Assembly: GCA_963753055.1 (NCBI GenBank)
Contig: CAVWAP010000004.1
Coordinates: 434,001-498,000 of the forward strand
Source: JAUWGC01 sp963753055
GTDB taxonomy: Bacteria > Bacteroidota > Bacteroidia > Bacteroidales > B18-G4
DNA: 64,000 nucleotides
Direction of reading: 5' to 3'
How positions within the stretch are numbered: position 1 is the first letter of the stretch; every line of letters begins with the position of its first letter. A model generated the notes under the pieces. The model was not told where the DNA came from. It saw only the letters and a program-made list of their open reading frames with translations, and searched no databases. Below, in pieces: positions 18,656 to 26,370 of the stretch. The translations under genes and the position numbers were made by a program.

Positions 18656-21505
18656 TTATTTGAGCTGTTTTTTGGCAGAGATTGACTTACTATTTATGTA
18701 TGCTGCTTGATATTCTTCCAGTTCTTTAATAAAGGTCTGGTAACGATTACCAATGCATAACATTTTACATTCTTCTTCAAGTTTTGGACAAATGCACTCG
18801 CCAAACGCTTTTTCAATGATCTTTCTTTGTCGAAGTGCATGAAACTTGCTTGAACCGGTTGCCGGGCTGCCACTTACAGGCCTGGCTACGACTCTAATGG
18901 GTACCTGTGTTAAGTGCTGTATAATGTAATTCCATGCACCCATGTTTGCTGGCTCTTCCTGTACCCACAACCAGTCATTGGCATTCTTATATTTTTTGAT
19001 AATAGCCACTAATTGTTGCAGAGGCAGTGGTGCTAACTGCTCAAGGCGAACGACGGCAGTATGCTCTATCTTCTCTTTTTCCTTCTCATGGATTAAATCA
19101 TAGTATATTTTGCCTGAACAAAATACAACTCTTCTTACATTTTCAACATCCGCATTATCGTCATCATATACTTCGTAAAATCCTTTGTTGGTAAAATCTG
19201 AAATTGGTGATACTACTTTAGGGTTTCTCAAAAGGCTTTTCGGTGTCAGTAATATTAGCGGCTTGCGGAACGAACGTTTAAGCTGTCTTCGTAAAATATG
19301 AAAGAAGTTTGCAGGGGTGGTGCAGTTTGCAACCTGAAGGTTGTTTTCAGAACATAGCAACAAGAGCCTTTCCAGCCTTGCACTTGAATGCTCAGGCCCC
19401 TGTCCTTCATATCCATGAGGCAAGAATATTACCAGGTCATTCATCACGTTCCACTTGTCTTCTGCACTACTCAGGAATTGGTCAAAGATGACCTGCGCTC
19501 CGTTGGCAAAATCACCAAATTGAGCTTCCCAGATAGTCAGTGTATACGGTGAAGATAATGAGTAGCCATACTCAAATCCAAGCACACCGAATTCCGACAG
19601 GGGTGAGTTATAAACTTCGAACCTGGCCTGGCTTTTACTGATTTGATTCAGCGGAACATATTCCATCTCTGAGTCTTCAATCTTTAATACCGAATGCCTG
19701 TGTGAAAATGTCCCACGAGCTGAATCCTGACCGCTAAGGCGAACAGGTACACCCTCGTCCAGAAGGCTGCCATAAGCCAGCAATTCACCCATGGCCCAGT
19801 CAAGCATTCCCGTTTTAGAGATCATATCCCTGCGTGATTCCTGCAACTTTTCCAATTTCCTGAATAACTTAATATCTGCTGGGATCTCCGTTATCTTTTT
19901 CGCGATTCGCTCGAAATTTGCCTTGGTGATGCTTGTTTTAGGTGAGGTGTTAAAGTCCTCCTGCCCGGCCTTATCAATATCTTTCCAAATGTCTTTCAGG
20001 AAAGAATCAAGTTGTGTCTTATCAATATGTTTTGCTTTCTCCAGGCTTTCCTCAAGCATATCAAGGAAGCCTTTTTCTATGGCATCGGCTTCTTTTTCGG
20101 TAATGGTGCCTTCCTGCACAAGCTTGTGCCGGTAAATTTCCTGGGGATTAGGGTGCTTTTCAATAATCTTGTAAAGGATGGGCTGTGTAAACCTGGGTTC
20201 ATCTCCTTCATTATGACCATACTTCCTGTAACATAATAGGTCGATGAAAACATCCTTATGAAACTTCTGCCTGAATTCCATAGCCAGCTGGATGGTATAT
20301 ACAACTGCTTCTACATCATCGCCATTGACATGAAAGACAGGGGAGAGTGTGGTCTTTGCCACGTCAGTACAATATGTACTTGAACGTGCATCAAGGTAAT
20401 TGGTCGTAAAACCAATTTGATTATTAATAACCACATGAATGGTCCCACCAGTTTTATATCCAGTTAATTCTGACATCTGCAGAATTTCATAAACAATACC
20501 TTGTCCTGCTATTGAAGCATCGCCATGAATCAGTATTGGCGCTAATTGTTTGAAGTCCCCTTTGTATGTTTGGTCAATCTTTGCCCTGGCGATACCCTCA
20601 ACGACCCCGTCTACTGCTTCAAGATGGCTGGGATTAGGAGAAAGGGTCAGCCTGATTGGTTTACCATCCTTGGTTTTTGAATCACTGGTATAACCGAGAT
20701 GGTATTTTACATCCCCCATAAGGTATTCATCAGTGTATTCACTTCCTTCAAATTCCTGGAAAATGTCCTGGAATGGTTTTTTCATTATGTTCGCCAGGAT
20801 GTTAAGCCTGCCCCGGTGTGCCATACCAATTACAAGCTCTTTGATACCCTCTGCCGTACCAGCCTGGACGATTGCCTGCAGGGCAGGGATAAGTGACTCA
20901 GCACCCTCCAGTGAAAATCTTTTCTGACCTGGAAATTTCTTATGAATAAACTTTTCAAATAAAACCGCATGGCTGATCTCAGAGAGGATATGCTTCTTGA
21001 ATTCCTTATCAAAGCTTGGTGTGTTAGACTGCTTTTCCATTTTTTGCTGCATCCAGTCAACCACTTCAGGCTTCCTCATATACCGGAATTCTGCCCCGAT
21101 AGACTGGCAGTAAGTTAGCTGCAGCTTATCAATGATTTCCTGCAAAGTAGCATTCTCCAGGCCAATCTCTTTTCCCGCTTTAAATTTCTTAGAAAGATCT
21201 TCACTCTGTAATCCAAAGTTTTGATAGTCAAGGGTAGGGGAGTATTGTCTTCGTGTCCTGACAGGATTTGTTTTTGTAAATAAGTGACCACGTTGACGGT
21301 ACGCGTTGATAAGATTGATGACTTTAAATTCATTCGGGTACAACTCATCACTATCAGAAACGGTGTAGTCCTTCTTTGCAAATTCGTATCCTTCAAAAAA
21401 TTGTTTCCAGCTTTCATCAACCGACTCTGGATCTTTCAGGAATGCCTGGTAGAGTTTTTCGATTGTGTCAGGATCAGAATTATTCAGGTATAAAAATTTA
21501 TCCAT
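18656..21505 (-). CDS. sucA: 2-oxoglutarate dehydrogenase E1
   Basis: This thiamine-diphosphate enzyme decarboxylates 2-oxoglutarate in the citric acid cycle. The 949-residue protein begins MDKFLYLNNSDPDTIEKLY, the usual N-terminal E2-docking helix. It contains the HRGRLNILANI motif, the ThDP/Mg region HGDASIAGQGIVYEIL with VVINNQIGFTT, and the transketolase C-terminal domain (LPHGYEGQGPEHSSARLERL). The frame stays open to 21529, but that upstream ATG lies inside the -7 box at 21526-21533, so transcription begins after it and 21505 is the start. It heads the sucA-sucB-nadB-carbonic anhydrase cluster. Confidence 0.95.
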   Translation of the reverse strand: MDKFLYLNNSDPDTIEKLYQAFLKDPESVDESWKQFFEGYEFAKKDYTVSDSDELYPNEFKVINLINAYRQRGHLFTKTNPVRTRRQYSPTLDYQNFGLQSEDLSKKFKAGKEIGLENATLQEIIDKLQLTYCQSIGAEFRYMRKPEVVDWMQQKMEKQSNTPSFDKEFKKHILSEISHAVLFEKFIHKKFPGQKRFSLEGAESLIPALQAIVQAGTAEGIKELVIGMAHRGRLNILANIMKKPFQDIFQEFEGSEYTDEYLMGDVKYHLGYTSDSKTKDGKPIRLTLSPNPSHLEAVDGVVEGIARAKIDQTYKGDFKQLAPILIHGDASIAGQGIVYEILQMSELTGYKTGGTIHVVINNQIGFTTNYLDARSSTYCTDVAKTTLSPVFHVNGDDVEAVVYTIQLAMEFRQKFHKDVFIDLLCYRKYGHNEGDEPRFTQPILYKIIEKHPNPQEIYRHKLVQEGTITEKEADAIEKGFLDMLEESLEKAKHIDKTQLDSFLKDIWKDIDKAGQEDFNTSPKTSITKANFERIAKKITEIPADIKLFRKLEKLQESRRDMISKTGMLDWAMGELLAYGSLLDEGVPVRLSGQDSARGTFSHRHSVLKIEDSEMEYVPLNQISKSQARFEVYNSPLSEFGVLGFEYGYSLSSPYTLTIWEAQFGDFANGAQVIFDQFLSSAEDKWNVMNDLVIFLPHGYEGQGPEHSSARLERLLLLCSENNLQVANCTTPANFFHILRRQLKRSFRKPLILLTPKSLLRNPKVVSPISDFTNKGFYEVYDDDNADVENVRRVVFCSGKIYYDLIHEKEKEKIEHTAVVRLEQLAPLPLQQLVAIIKKYKNANDWLWVQEEPANMGAWNYIIQHLTQVPIRVVARPVSGSPATGSSKFHALRQRKIIEKAFGECICPKLEEECKMLCIGNRYQTFIKELEEYQAAYINSKSISAKKQLK

Positions 21506-21525
21506 GTAGTGTAAAGATATGAAGT

Positions 21526-21533
21526 GCAAAGTT
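21526..21533 (-). promoter_or_regulatory. Promoter -7 box of sucA
   Basis: On the minus strand TAACTTTG, followed by C, exactly fits the Bacteroidota -7 consensus. It lies about 20 bases before the chosen sucA start and overlaps the alternative upstream ATG, which helps decide the start codon. No convincing -33 element is visible. Confidence 0.5.
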
Positions 21534-21566
21534 ATAAATTAATTTTATTAAGATTTGTTCAAAATA

Positions 21567-21595
21567 AAAAGTCCACCCATAATGGATGGACTTTT
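21567..21595 (-). terminator. Rho-independent terminator of the ferredoxin gene
   Basis: A 9-base-pair stem (aaaagtcca / tggactttt) with an imperfect inner stem is followed on the minus strand by a T-rich run. It lies about 35 bases after the ferredoxin stop codon and separates this gene from sucA. Confidence 0.7.
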
Positions 21596-21629
21596 AAAAA
21601 TCTTATTAGTAGACTATTTAACGATGTCT

Positions 21630-21797
21630 TTATTCCGGTTCGATAGCATCAACAGGACATACATCTGCACATGAACCACAATCAGTGCAAATGTCAGGAT
21701 CAATCTTATAGATATCACCCTCTGTAATAGCTTCGACAGGACATTCGTCAATACACGTGCCACATGCAGTGCAATCATCTGTGATCTTGTAAGCCAT
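21630..21797 (-). CDS. 2x[4Fe-4S] ferredoxin
   Basis: A 55-residue protein was read directly from the sequence. It carries two classical CxxCxxCxxxCP clusters: the first runs from CTACGTCIDECP and the second from CTDCGSCADVCP, each followed by V(E/D)AI. This is a bacterial clostridial-type ferredoxin with a normal length. It is too short for most gene callers' default cut-offs, but start, codon use and both motifs are clear. It is divergent from korAB, whose product needs ferredoxin as electron acceptor, so it is the obvious partner. It has its own -7 box and terminator, so it is probably monocistronic. Confidence 0.95.
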   Translation of the reverse strand: MAYKITDDCTACGTCIDECPVEAITEGDIYKIDPDICTDCGSCADVCPVDAIEPE

Positions 21798-21841
21798 AAT
21801 TAAATAATTTAAATATTATTGGTGATTTGATTTAATTGGTG

Positions 21842-21849
21842 CAAATATA
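21842..21849 (-). promoter_or_regulatory. Promoter -7 box of the ferredoxin gene
   Basis: TATATTTG on the minus strand matches TAnnTTTG and lies 45 bases upstream of the ferredoxin ATG. A TTTG that could serve as the -33 element lies 23 bases further upstream (21873-21876), slightly wider than ideal. The rest of the 21798-22053 gap is AT-rich and holds nothing else that I recognise apart from the kor promoter. Confidence 0.45.
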
Positions 21850-22020
21850 TATTACATATTTGACAGTATTTGCAAAAATAGTTTTTTTAGTACAAAATTT
21901 ATACTACTTCTAAATAGTTCTAACATTACGAAAATGACTGTATTAAGAATACTTTTAGAAGGATTGAAAGAAATTAATGTTTTTTAGCAATTAATTATTA
22001 TCAGGGATAAAAAAACCATA

Positions 22021-22028
22021 TAACTTTG
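22021..22028 (+). promoter_or_regulatory. Promoter -7 box of korAB
   Basis: TAACTTTG, followed by C, is an exact match to the Bacteroidota -7 consensus, 26 bases before the korA ATG. The -33 position has no clear TTTG. Confidence 0.5.
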
Positions 22029-22053
22029 CTTTGTTATTCCAAAACCAAAGAAA

Positions 22054-23913
22054 ATGGCCAAGAAAAACACCAGCGTCATAGAAGTTGACGAGGTAGTTGT
22101 GAAATTTGCCGGAGATTCCGGTGATGGGATGCAGCTAAGTGGTTCCCAATTTTCCGACACATCAGCATTCACAGGTAATGATCTTTCTACATTCCCGGAC
22201 TATCCATCTGAAATACGTGCACCCCAGGGTACCCTGGCTGGTGTATCAGGCTTTCAGTTACATATCGGGCATAAAGAAGTTCAGACACCGGGTGATCAGG
22301 CTGATGTTCTTGTTGCCCTGAATCCTGCAGCATTAAAAGCTAACATGAAATGGGTTAAACCTGGCGCAACCATTATCATTGATATCGACAACTTTGATAA
22401 CAAGTTTTATAAGAAAGCAGGGTATATAGAAGATCCGCTGGGAGATGGCTCCCTGGATGGATACAATGTTGTTAAAGCACCTATCACACATTTGAGTAAG
22501 GCATCGATCCGGGACCTGGGGCTTGATTCTAAATCAGCCGAAAGGACGAAGAACCAGTTTGCTCTTGGCATGCTGTACTGGTTGTTTAATAAGGATATCA
22601 GGTTCGGTGAGGAGTTCCTGGAGCATAAGTTTACTGCAAAGCCATTGTTGGCCAACGCCAATAAAAAAGTATTGAAAGCAGGTTATAATTATGCTGAAAC
22701 AGTTGAAGCCCTCAATATCACATATCAGATTAATCCGATCAAGAACAGGAAAGGACGCTTCAGAAATATTACCGGGAATGTAGCCCTGTCTTATGGACTG
22801 ATAGCCGTTGCGGAAAAAGCTAACAAACAATTATTTCTTGGATCATATCCCATTACACCTGCAACAGAAATATTACAGGAGCTTGCAAAAAGGAAAGACC
22901 TCGGGGTAAAAGCTTTCCAGGCAGAAGATGAAATAGCAGGGATCAATTCAGCAATTGGTGCCAGCTTTGCCGGTTCATTTGCTGTGACCACAACCTCTGG
23001 CCCTGGTCTTGCCCTGAAAAGCGAAGCAATCGGCCTGGCGGTTATGACAGAACTGCCTATAGTAATTGTTGATGTACAAAGAGCTGGTCCTGCCACCGGG
23101 ATGCCTACCAAGCCCGAGCAGGGAGACCTCATGCAAGCAGTCTGGGGAAGAAATGGCGAAAGTCCTTGCGTTGTACTTGCCACCAGCTCGCCAGCCAACT
23201 GCTTTGATTATGCTTTCATGGCGGGTAAACTGGCACTTGAGCACATGGTACCAGTAATCTTGCTTTCTGATGGATACCTTGCCAATGGATCAGAGGTATG
23301 GAGTGTGCCGGATACGGCTACCCTGCCAGATATCAATCCTCCACTGGTGAAGGATAATGATCCCGACTATCAACCATACAGAAGAAATGAAAATACATTG
23401 GCCCGTTATTGGGCAGTACCGGGACAGGAGGGGTTAAGGCACAGAATCGGCGGTCTTGAAAAAGAAAATATCACAGGAGTGGTTTCTCATGGTCCCTTGA
23501 ATCATGAACGTATGGTCAGACTCAGGGAAGAAAAGGTTCAACGTATTGCTGAATATATACCTGACCTTGAATTGATTGGCGAAAATGCTGGAGAATTGCT
23601 CGTGGTTGGATGGGGAGGAACACAAGGGGCCCTGGCGTCAGCGGTTGAAGATTTGCAGGTAGATGGCAAAAGTGTTTCACTGGCCCAGTTTAACTATATT
23701 AAACCTGTGCCTAAGAACACAAGAAAGGTCTTTAGCAACTTCAAGAAGATTATTGTTTGTGAAATCAACCTGGGTCAGTTTGCTAATTATCTCAGATCTC
23801 AATTTCCTGAATATCGGTTTCTTCAGCATAATAAAATCCAGGGATTGCCTTTTATGATTTTTGAACTGAAAGATAAATTCAACCAAATATTGGAGGATAG
23901 GTCCAATGGCTAG
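22054..23913 (+). CDS. korA: 2-oxoacid:ferredoxin oxidoreductase, fused gamma-alpha subunit
   Basis: Together with KorB this enzyme decarboxylates 2-oxoglutarate (or a related 2-oxoacid) to the CoA ester and reduces ferredoxin. The 619 residues begin with the gamma domain (about 1-200; FAGDSGDGMQLSGSQF). The alpha part follows with GSYPITPATEILQEL, a conserved TTSGPGLALKSEA and RAGPATGMPTKPEQGDL. The gamma-alpha fusion and length fit the KorA type common in Bacteroidota. Substrate preference cannot be settled from motifs alone. It overlaps korB by 8 bases. Confidence 0.93.
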   Translation: MAKKNTSVIEVDEVVVKFAGDSGDGMQLSGSQFSDTSAFTGNDLSTFPDYPSEIRAPQGTLAGVSGFQLHIGHKEVQTPGDQADVLVALNPAALKANMKWVKPGATIIIDIDNFDNKFYKKAGYIEDPLGDGSLDGYNVVKAPITHLSKASIRDLGLDSKSAERTKNQFALGMLYWLFNKDIRFGEEFLEHKFTAKPLLANANKKVLKAGYNYAETVEALNITYQINPIKNRKGRFRNITGNVALSYGLIAVAEKANKQLFLGSYPITPATEILQELAKRKDLGVKAFQAEDEIAGINSAIGASFAGSFAVTTTSGPGLALKSEAIGLAVMTELPIVIVDVQRAGPATGMPTKPEQGDLMQAVWGRNGESPCVVLATSSPANCFDYAFMAGKLALEHMVPVILLSDGYLANGSEVWSVPDTATLPDINPPLVKDNDPDYQPYRRNENTLARYWAVPGQEGLRHRIGGLEKENITGVVSHGPLNHERMVRLREEKVQRIAEYIPDLELIGENAGELLVVGWGGTQGALASAVEDLQVDGKSVSLAQFNYIKPVPKNTRKVFSNFKKIIVCEINLGQFANYLRSQFPEYRFLQHNKIQGLPFMIFELKDKFNQILEDRSNG

Positions 23914-24949
23914 CAAAGAAGAAGTAAAAACAGATAACATCCAGGCAACGACCTCAAAAAGTGATTTCAAGGTTGATCAGGAAGTAAAATGGTGTGCCGG
24001 ATGTGGCGACTATGCCATACTCTCAGCGGTTCAAAGCGCACTTGCAGAAAGTGGTGTTAAAAAAGAAGATGTTGTTGTTGTTTCGGGCATAGGTTGTTCT
24101 TCCAGGTTTCCATATTATATAAATACCTATGGATTCCATGGCTTGCATGGTCGCGGTGCTGTTATAGCATCGGGTATTAAGATCTCCAACCCGAAATTGA
24201 ATGTATGGCATGTAACAGGCGATGGTGATTCTATGGCGATAGGCGGAAATCACTTTATTCATGCCGTCAGGAGAAATATTGATATGAACATACTCTTATT
24301 CAATAATAAGATTTATGGCCTGACCAAGGGACAATTTTCACCAACAACACCTTTTGGCACAGTGACAAAGACCTCGCCTGACGGAACCATTGAAAATCCT
24401 TTTAAACCGGGAGAACTGACAATGGGAGCTCAGGGTACCTTTTTTGCCAGGGTGGTAGATACTGAACCTAAAAGGATGACGCAGGTTTTCCTGGAAGCTA
24501 ATAGCCATTGTGGTACTTCCGTGGTTGAAATATTGCAAAATTGCGTAATCTTTGCAAACAGGATACACCAGGAGATAACAGGTAAAGAAGTGAAAGATGA
24601 TCACCAGATCTATCTGGAACATGGACAACCAATGATTTTTGGAAAGGACAGGGATAAGGGACTTATTCTTGAAAATGCCAGGCTGAAAGTAGTGAAGATT
24701 GGTGAAAATGGGATTACTGAGGATGATATCCTGGTGCACGATGCTCATGATCCCGATGATACTACTCATTATATGCTGGTCAGGATGACCCTGCCCAACT
24801 TTCCCATTGCTACAGGAGTAATCAGGAACTGTCAGTGCCAGGCTAACTTCGATAAATCAATGGAGGACCAGGTCATCCATGCCCAGAAGCAGAGGAAGAT
24901 CAATAATGTGAATGACCTGATCCGGCAAAATACATGGGTGGTTGAATAA
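23906..24949 (+). CDS. korB: 2-oxoacid:ferredoxin oxidoreductase beta subunit
   Basis: The beta subunit binds thiamine diphosphate and an iron-sulfur cluster. The 347 residues show WCAGCGDYAILSAV with the first cysteine pair, GIGCSSRFPYY, and the ThDP/Mg motif GDGDSMAIGGNH followed by NNKIYGLTKGQ. A ribosome binding site (ggagga) lies just before the ATG inside the end of korA. The 8-base overlap with korA indicates translational coupling. Its electron acceptor is probably the ferredoxin encoded divergently at 21630-21797. Confidence 0.94.
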   Translation: MASKEEVKTDNIQATTSKSDFKVDQEVKWCAGCGDYAILSAVQSALAESGVKKEDVVVVSGIGCSSRFPYYINTYGFHGLHGRGAVIASGIKISNPKLNVWHVTGDGDSMAIGGNHFIHAVRRNIDMNILLFNNKIYGLTKGQFSPTTPFGTVTKTSPDGTIENPFKPGELTMGAQGTFFARVVDTEPKRMTQVFLEANSHCGTSVVEILQNCVIFANRIHQEITGKEVKDDHQIYLEHGQPMIFGKDRDKGLILENARLKVVKIGENGITEDDILVHDAHDPDDTTHYMLVRMTLPNFPIATGVIRNCQCQANFDKSMEDQVIHAQKQRKINNVNDLIRQNTWVVE

Positions 24950-24959
24950 CCTCTCTGCT

Positions 24960-26291
24960 ATGCTTCAGAAATTTCAGAATTTTGTTGAAGAGAATAACCT
25001 GTTCAACGTAAATAGCAAAATCTTACTGGCTGTTAGCGGGGGCATCGATTCCATGGTCATGCTCGATCTTTTCAGTAAAGCTGGCTACCATTTTGCCATT
25101 GCTCACTGCAATTTCAAAATCAGAGGCGAAGAAGCAGACCAGGATGCATATTTTGTTCAACAGCAAGCAGTTCGCCTTGGCTGTGAATACCATGAAAAGT
25201 CTTTTGAAACCTTAAAATTTGCCAGGAGCCATAGCATCTCTGTCCAGATGGCTGCCCGGGATCTCCGTTATCAGTGGTTTGAGGAGCTCCTGTCTGAATA
25301 TGCTTATGATGCATATGCATCTGCACATCATCAGGATGACCTGGTTGAGACATTTTTAATCAACCTTAGCCGGAGTACGGGCATTGCAGGATTAAGTGGT
25401 ATGAAACCAAAGATTGGTAACAGGGTCCGTCCCTTGCTTTTTACAAACAGCACGGAGATCGAAGCCTACAAAAACGCCAATCATATTTTATTCAGGGAAG
25501 ACAGCAGCAACCAGGATCAAAAATATCTTCGTAACCAGATGCGACATCAAATTATACCACTGTTTAGGGAGATCAACCCGGCTTTTTCTGAAAATCTGGT
25601 GGAGACAATGGACTACCTGAAAAGCATTGAATTCATTTACCATGATTTCATTGATGAAGCACGTGGCAAGTGCATCCTGGACCAGGATGAAAACACCTGT
25701 AAGATCTCAATTGAACATTTGACATCAATGGATTACCCGGAAGCTTGCCTGTTTGAATTTCTCCAGCCATATAACTTCAATAAAGATGTTGTACGGGATG
25801 TTTTCAGGGCTTTAAAAGGATCTTCAGGAAAGGTTTTCATCAGCCATACCCACCGTTTGCTGCATGATAGAAAGTATTTGATCGTTGAACCTAAAATCAG
25901 TAAGGATAACTCTTCATTCCAATACTACATTGAAGAAAAAACAAAGGCCATCGAACAGCCTGTACCGCTTGAGTTTAAAAAGAGAGAATACAAGCGTATA
26001 AAGATTGATCCCTCTCCCCTGATAGCACACCTTGATATTGAAAAGCTTAGCTTTCCCCTGGTGATCCGAAAATGGAAAGAAGGAGATTATTTTTATCCCT
26101 TGGGCATGGAAGGCAAGAAAAAGATAAGTGATTTCCTGATCGACATCAAAATACCTGTCTTTGATAAGGAAAGGATATGGTTGTTATGTTCTGAGGAACA
26201 GGTAGTTTGGGTGATCGGCCTGAGGATAGATGATAGATTTAAGATTACAAGTGAAACGCAATCTGTTTTTAGAGCAGAAGTCAAATATTAG
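24960..26291 (+). CDS. tilS: tRNA(Ile)-lysidine synthase
   Basis: TilS changes cytidine 34 of tRNA-Ile(CAU) to lysidine using ATP, so that the tRNA reads AUA codons. The PP-loop motif SGGIDS is at residues 26-31, followed by the IAHCNFKIRGEEAD and SAHHQDDLVET segments. The C-terminal TilS substrate-binding domain contains IRKWKEGDYFYPLGMEGKKKISDFL. A TTG at 24942 could also start the frame, overlapping korB; I prefer the ATG at 24960, ten bases after korB, giving 443 residues. Confidence 0.94.
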   Translation: MLQKFQNFVEENNLFNVNSKILLAVSGGIDSMVMLDLFSKAGYHFAIAHCNFKIRGEEADQDAYFVQQQAVRLGCEYHEKSFETLKFARSHSISVQMAARDLRYQWFEELLSEYAYDAYASAHHQDDLVETFLINLSRSTGIAGLSGMKPKIGNRVRPLLFTNSTEIEAYKNANHILFREDSSNQDQKYLRNQMRHQIIPLFREINPAFSENLVETMDYLKSIEFIYHDFIDEARGKCILDQDENTCKISIEHLTSMDYPEACLFEFLQPYNFNKDVVRDVFRALKGSSGKVFISHTHRLLHDRKYLIVEPKISKDNSSFQYYIEEKTKAIEQPVPLEFKKREYKRIKIDPSPLIAHLDIEKLSFPLVIRKWKEGDYFYPLGMEGKKKISDFLIDIKIPVFDKERIWLLCSEEQVVWVIGLRIDDRFKITSETQSVFRAEVKY

Positions 26292-26314
26292 CATGCCTTT
26301 TAAGGCTATTTTTT

Positions 26315-26322
26315 TAACTTTG
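26315..26322 (+). promoter_or_regulatory. Promoter -7 box of dsbD
   Basis: TAACTTTG, followed by C, fits the -7 consensus and lies in the short gap after tilS. It supports a dsbD start at or after 26347 rather than in the upstream open frame that overlaps tilS. Confidence 0.45.
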
Positions 26323-26370
26323 CAATTCAAATTTAATAGTTTAGATATGTTCATGCCAAATAATCCAATC

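Noticed and set aside
21506..21529. An upstream in-frame ATG for sucA (21529).
   Set aside because: It sits in the -7 promoter box and would add residues not found in the family.
26230..26346. A 5' extension of dsbD overlapping tilS.
   Set aside because: The -7 box at 26315-26322 and the signal peptide both indicate a start at 26347-26371.
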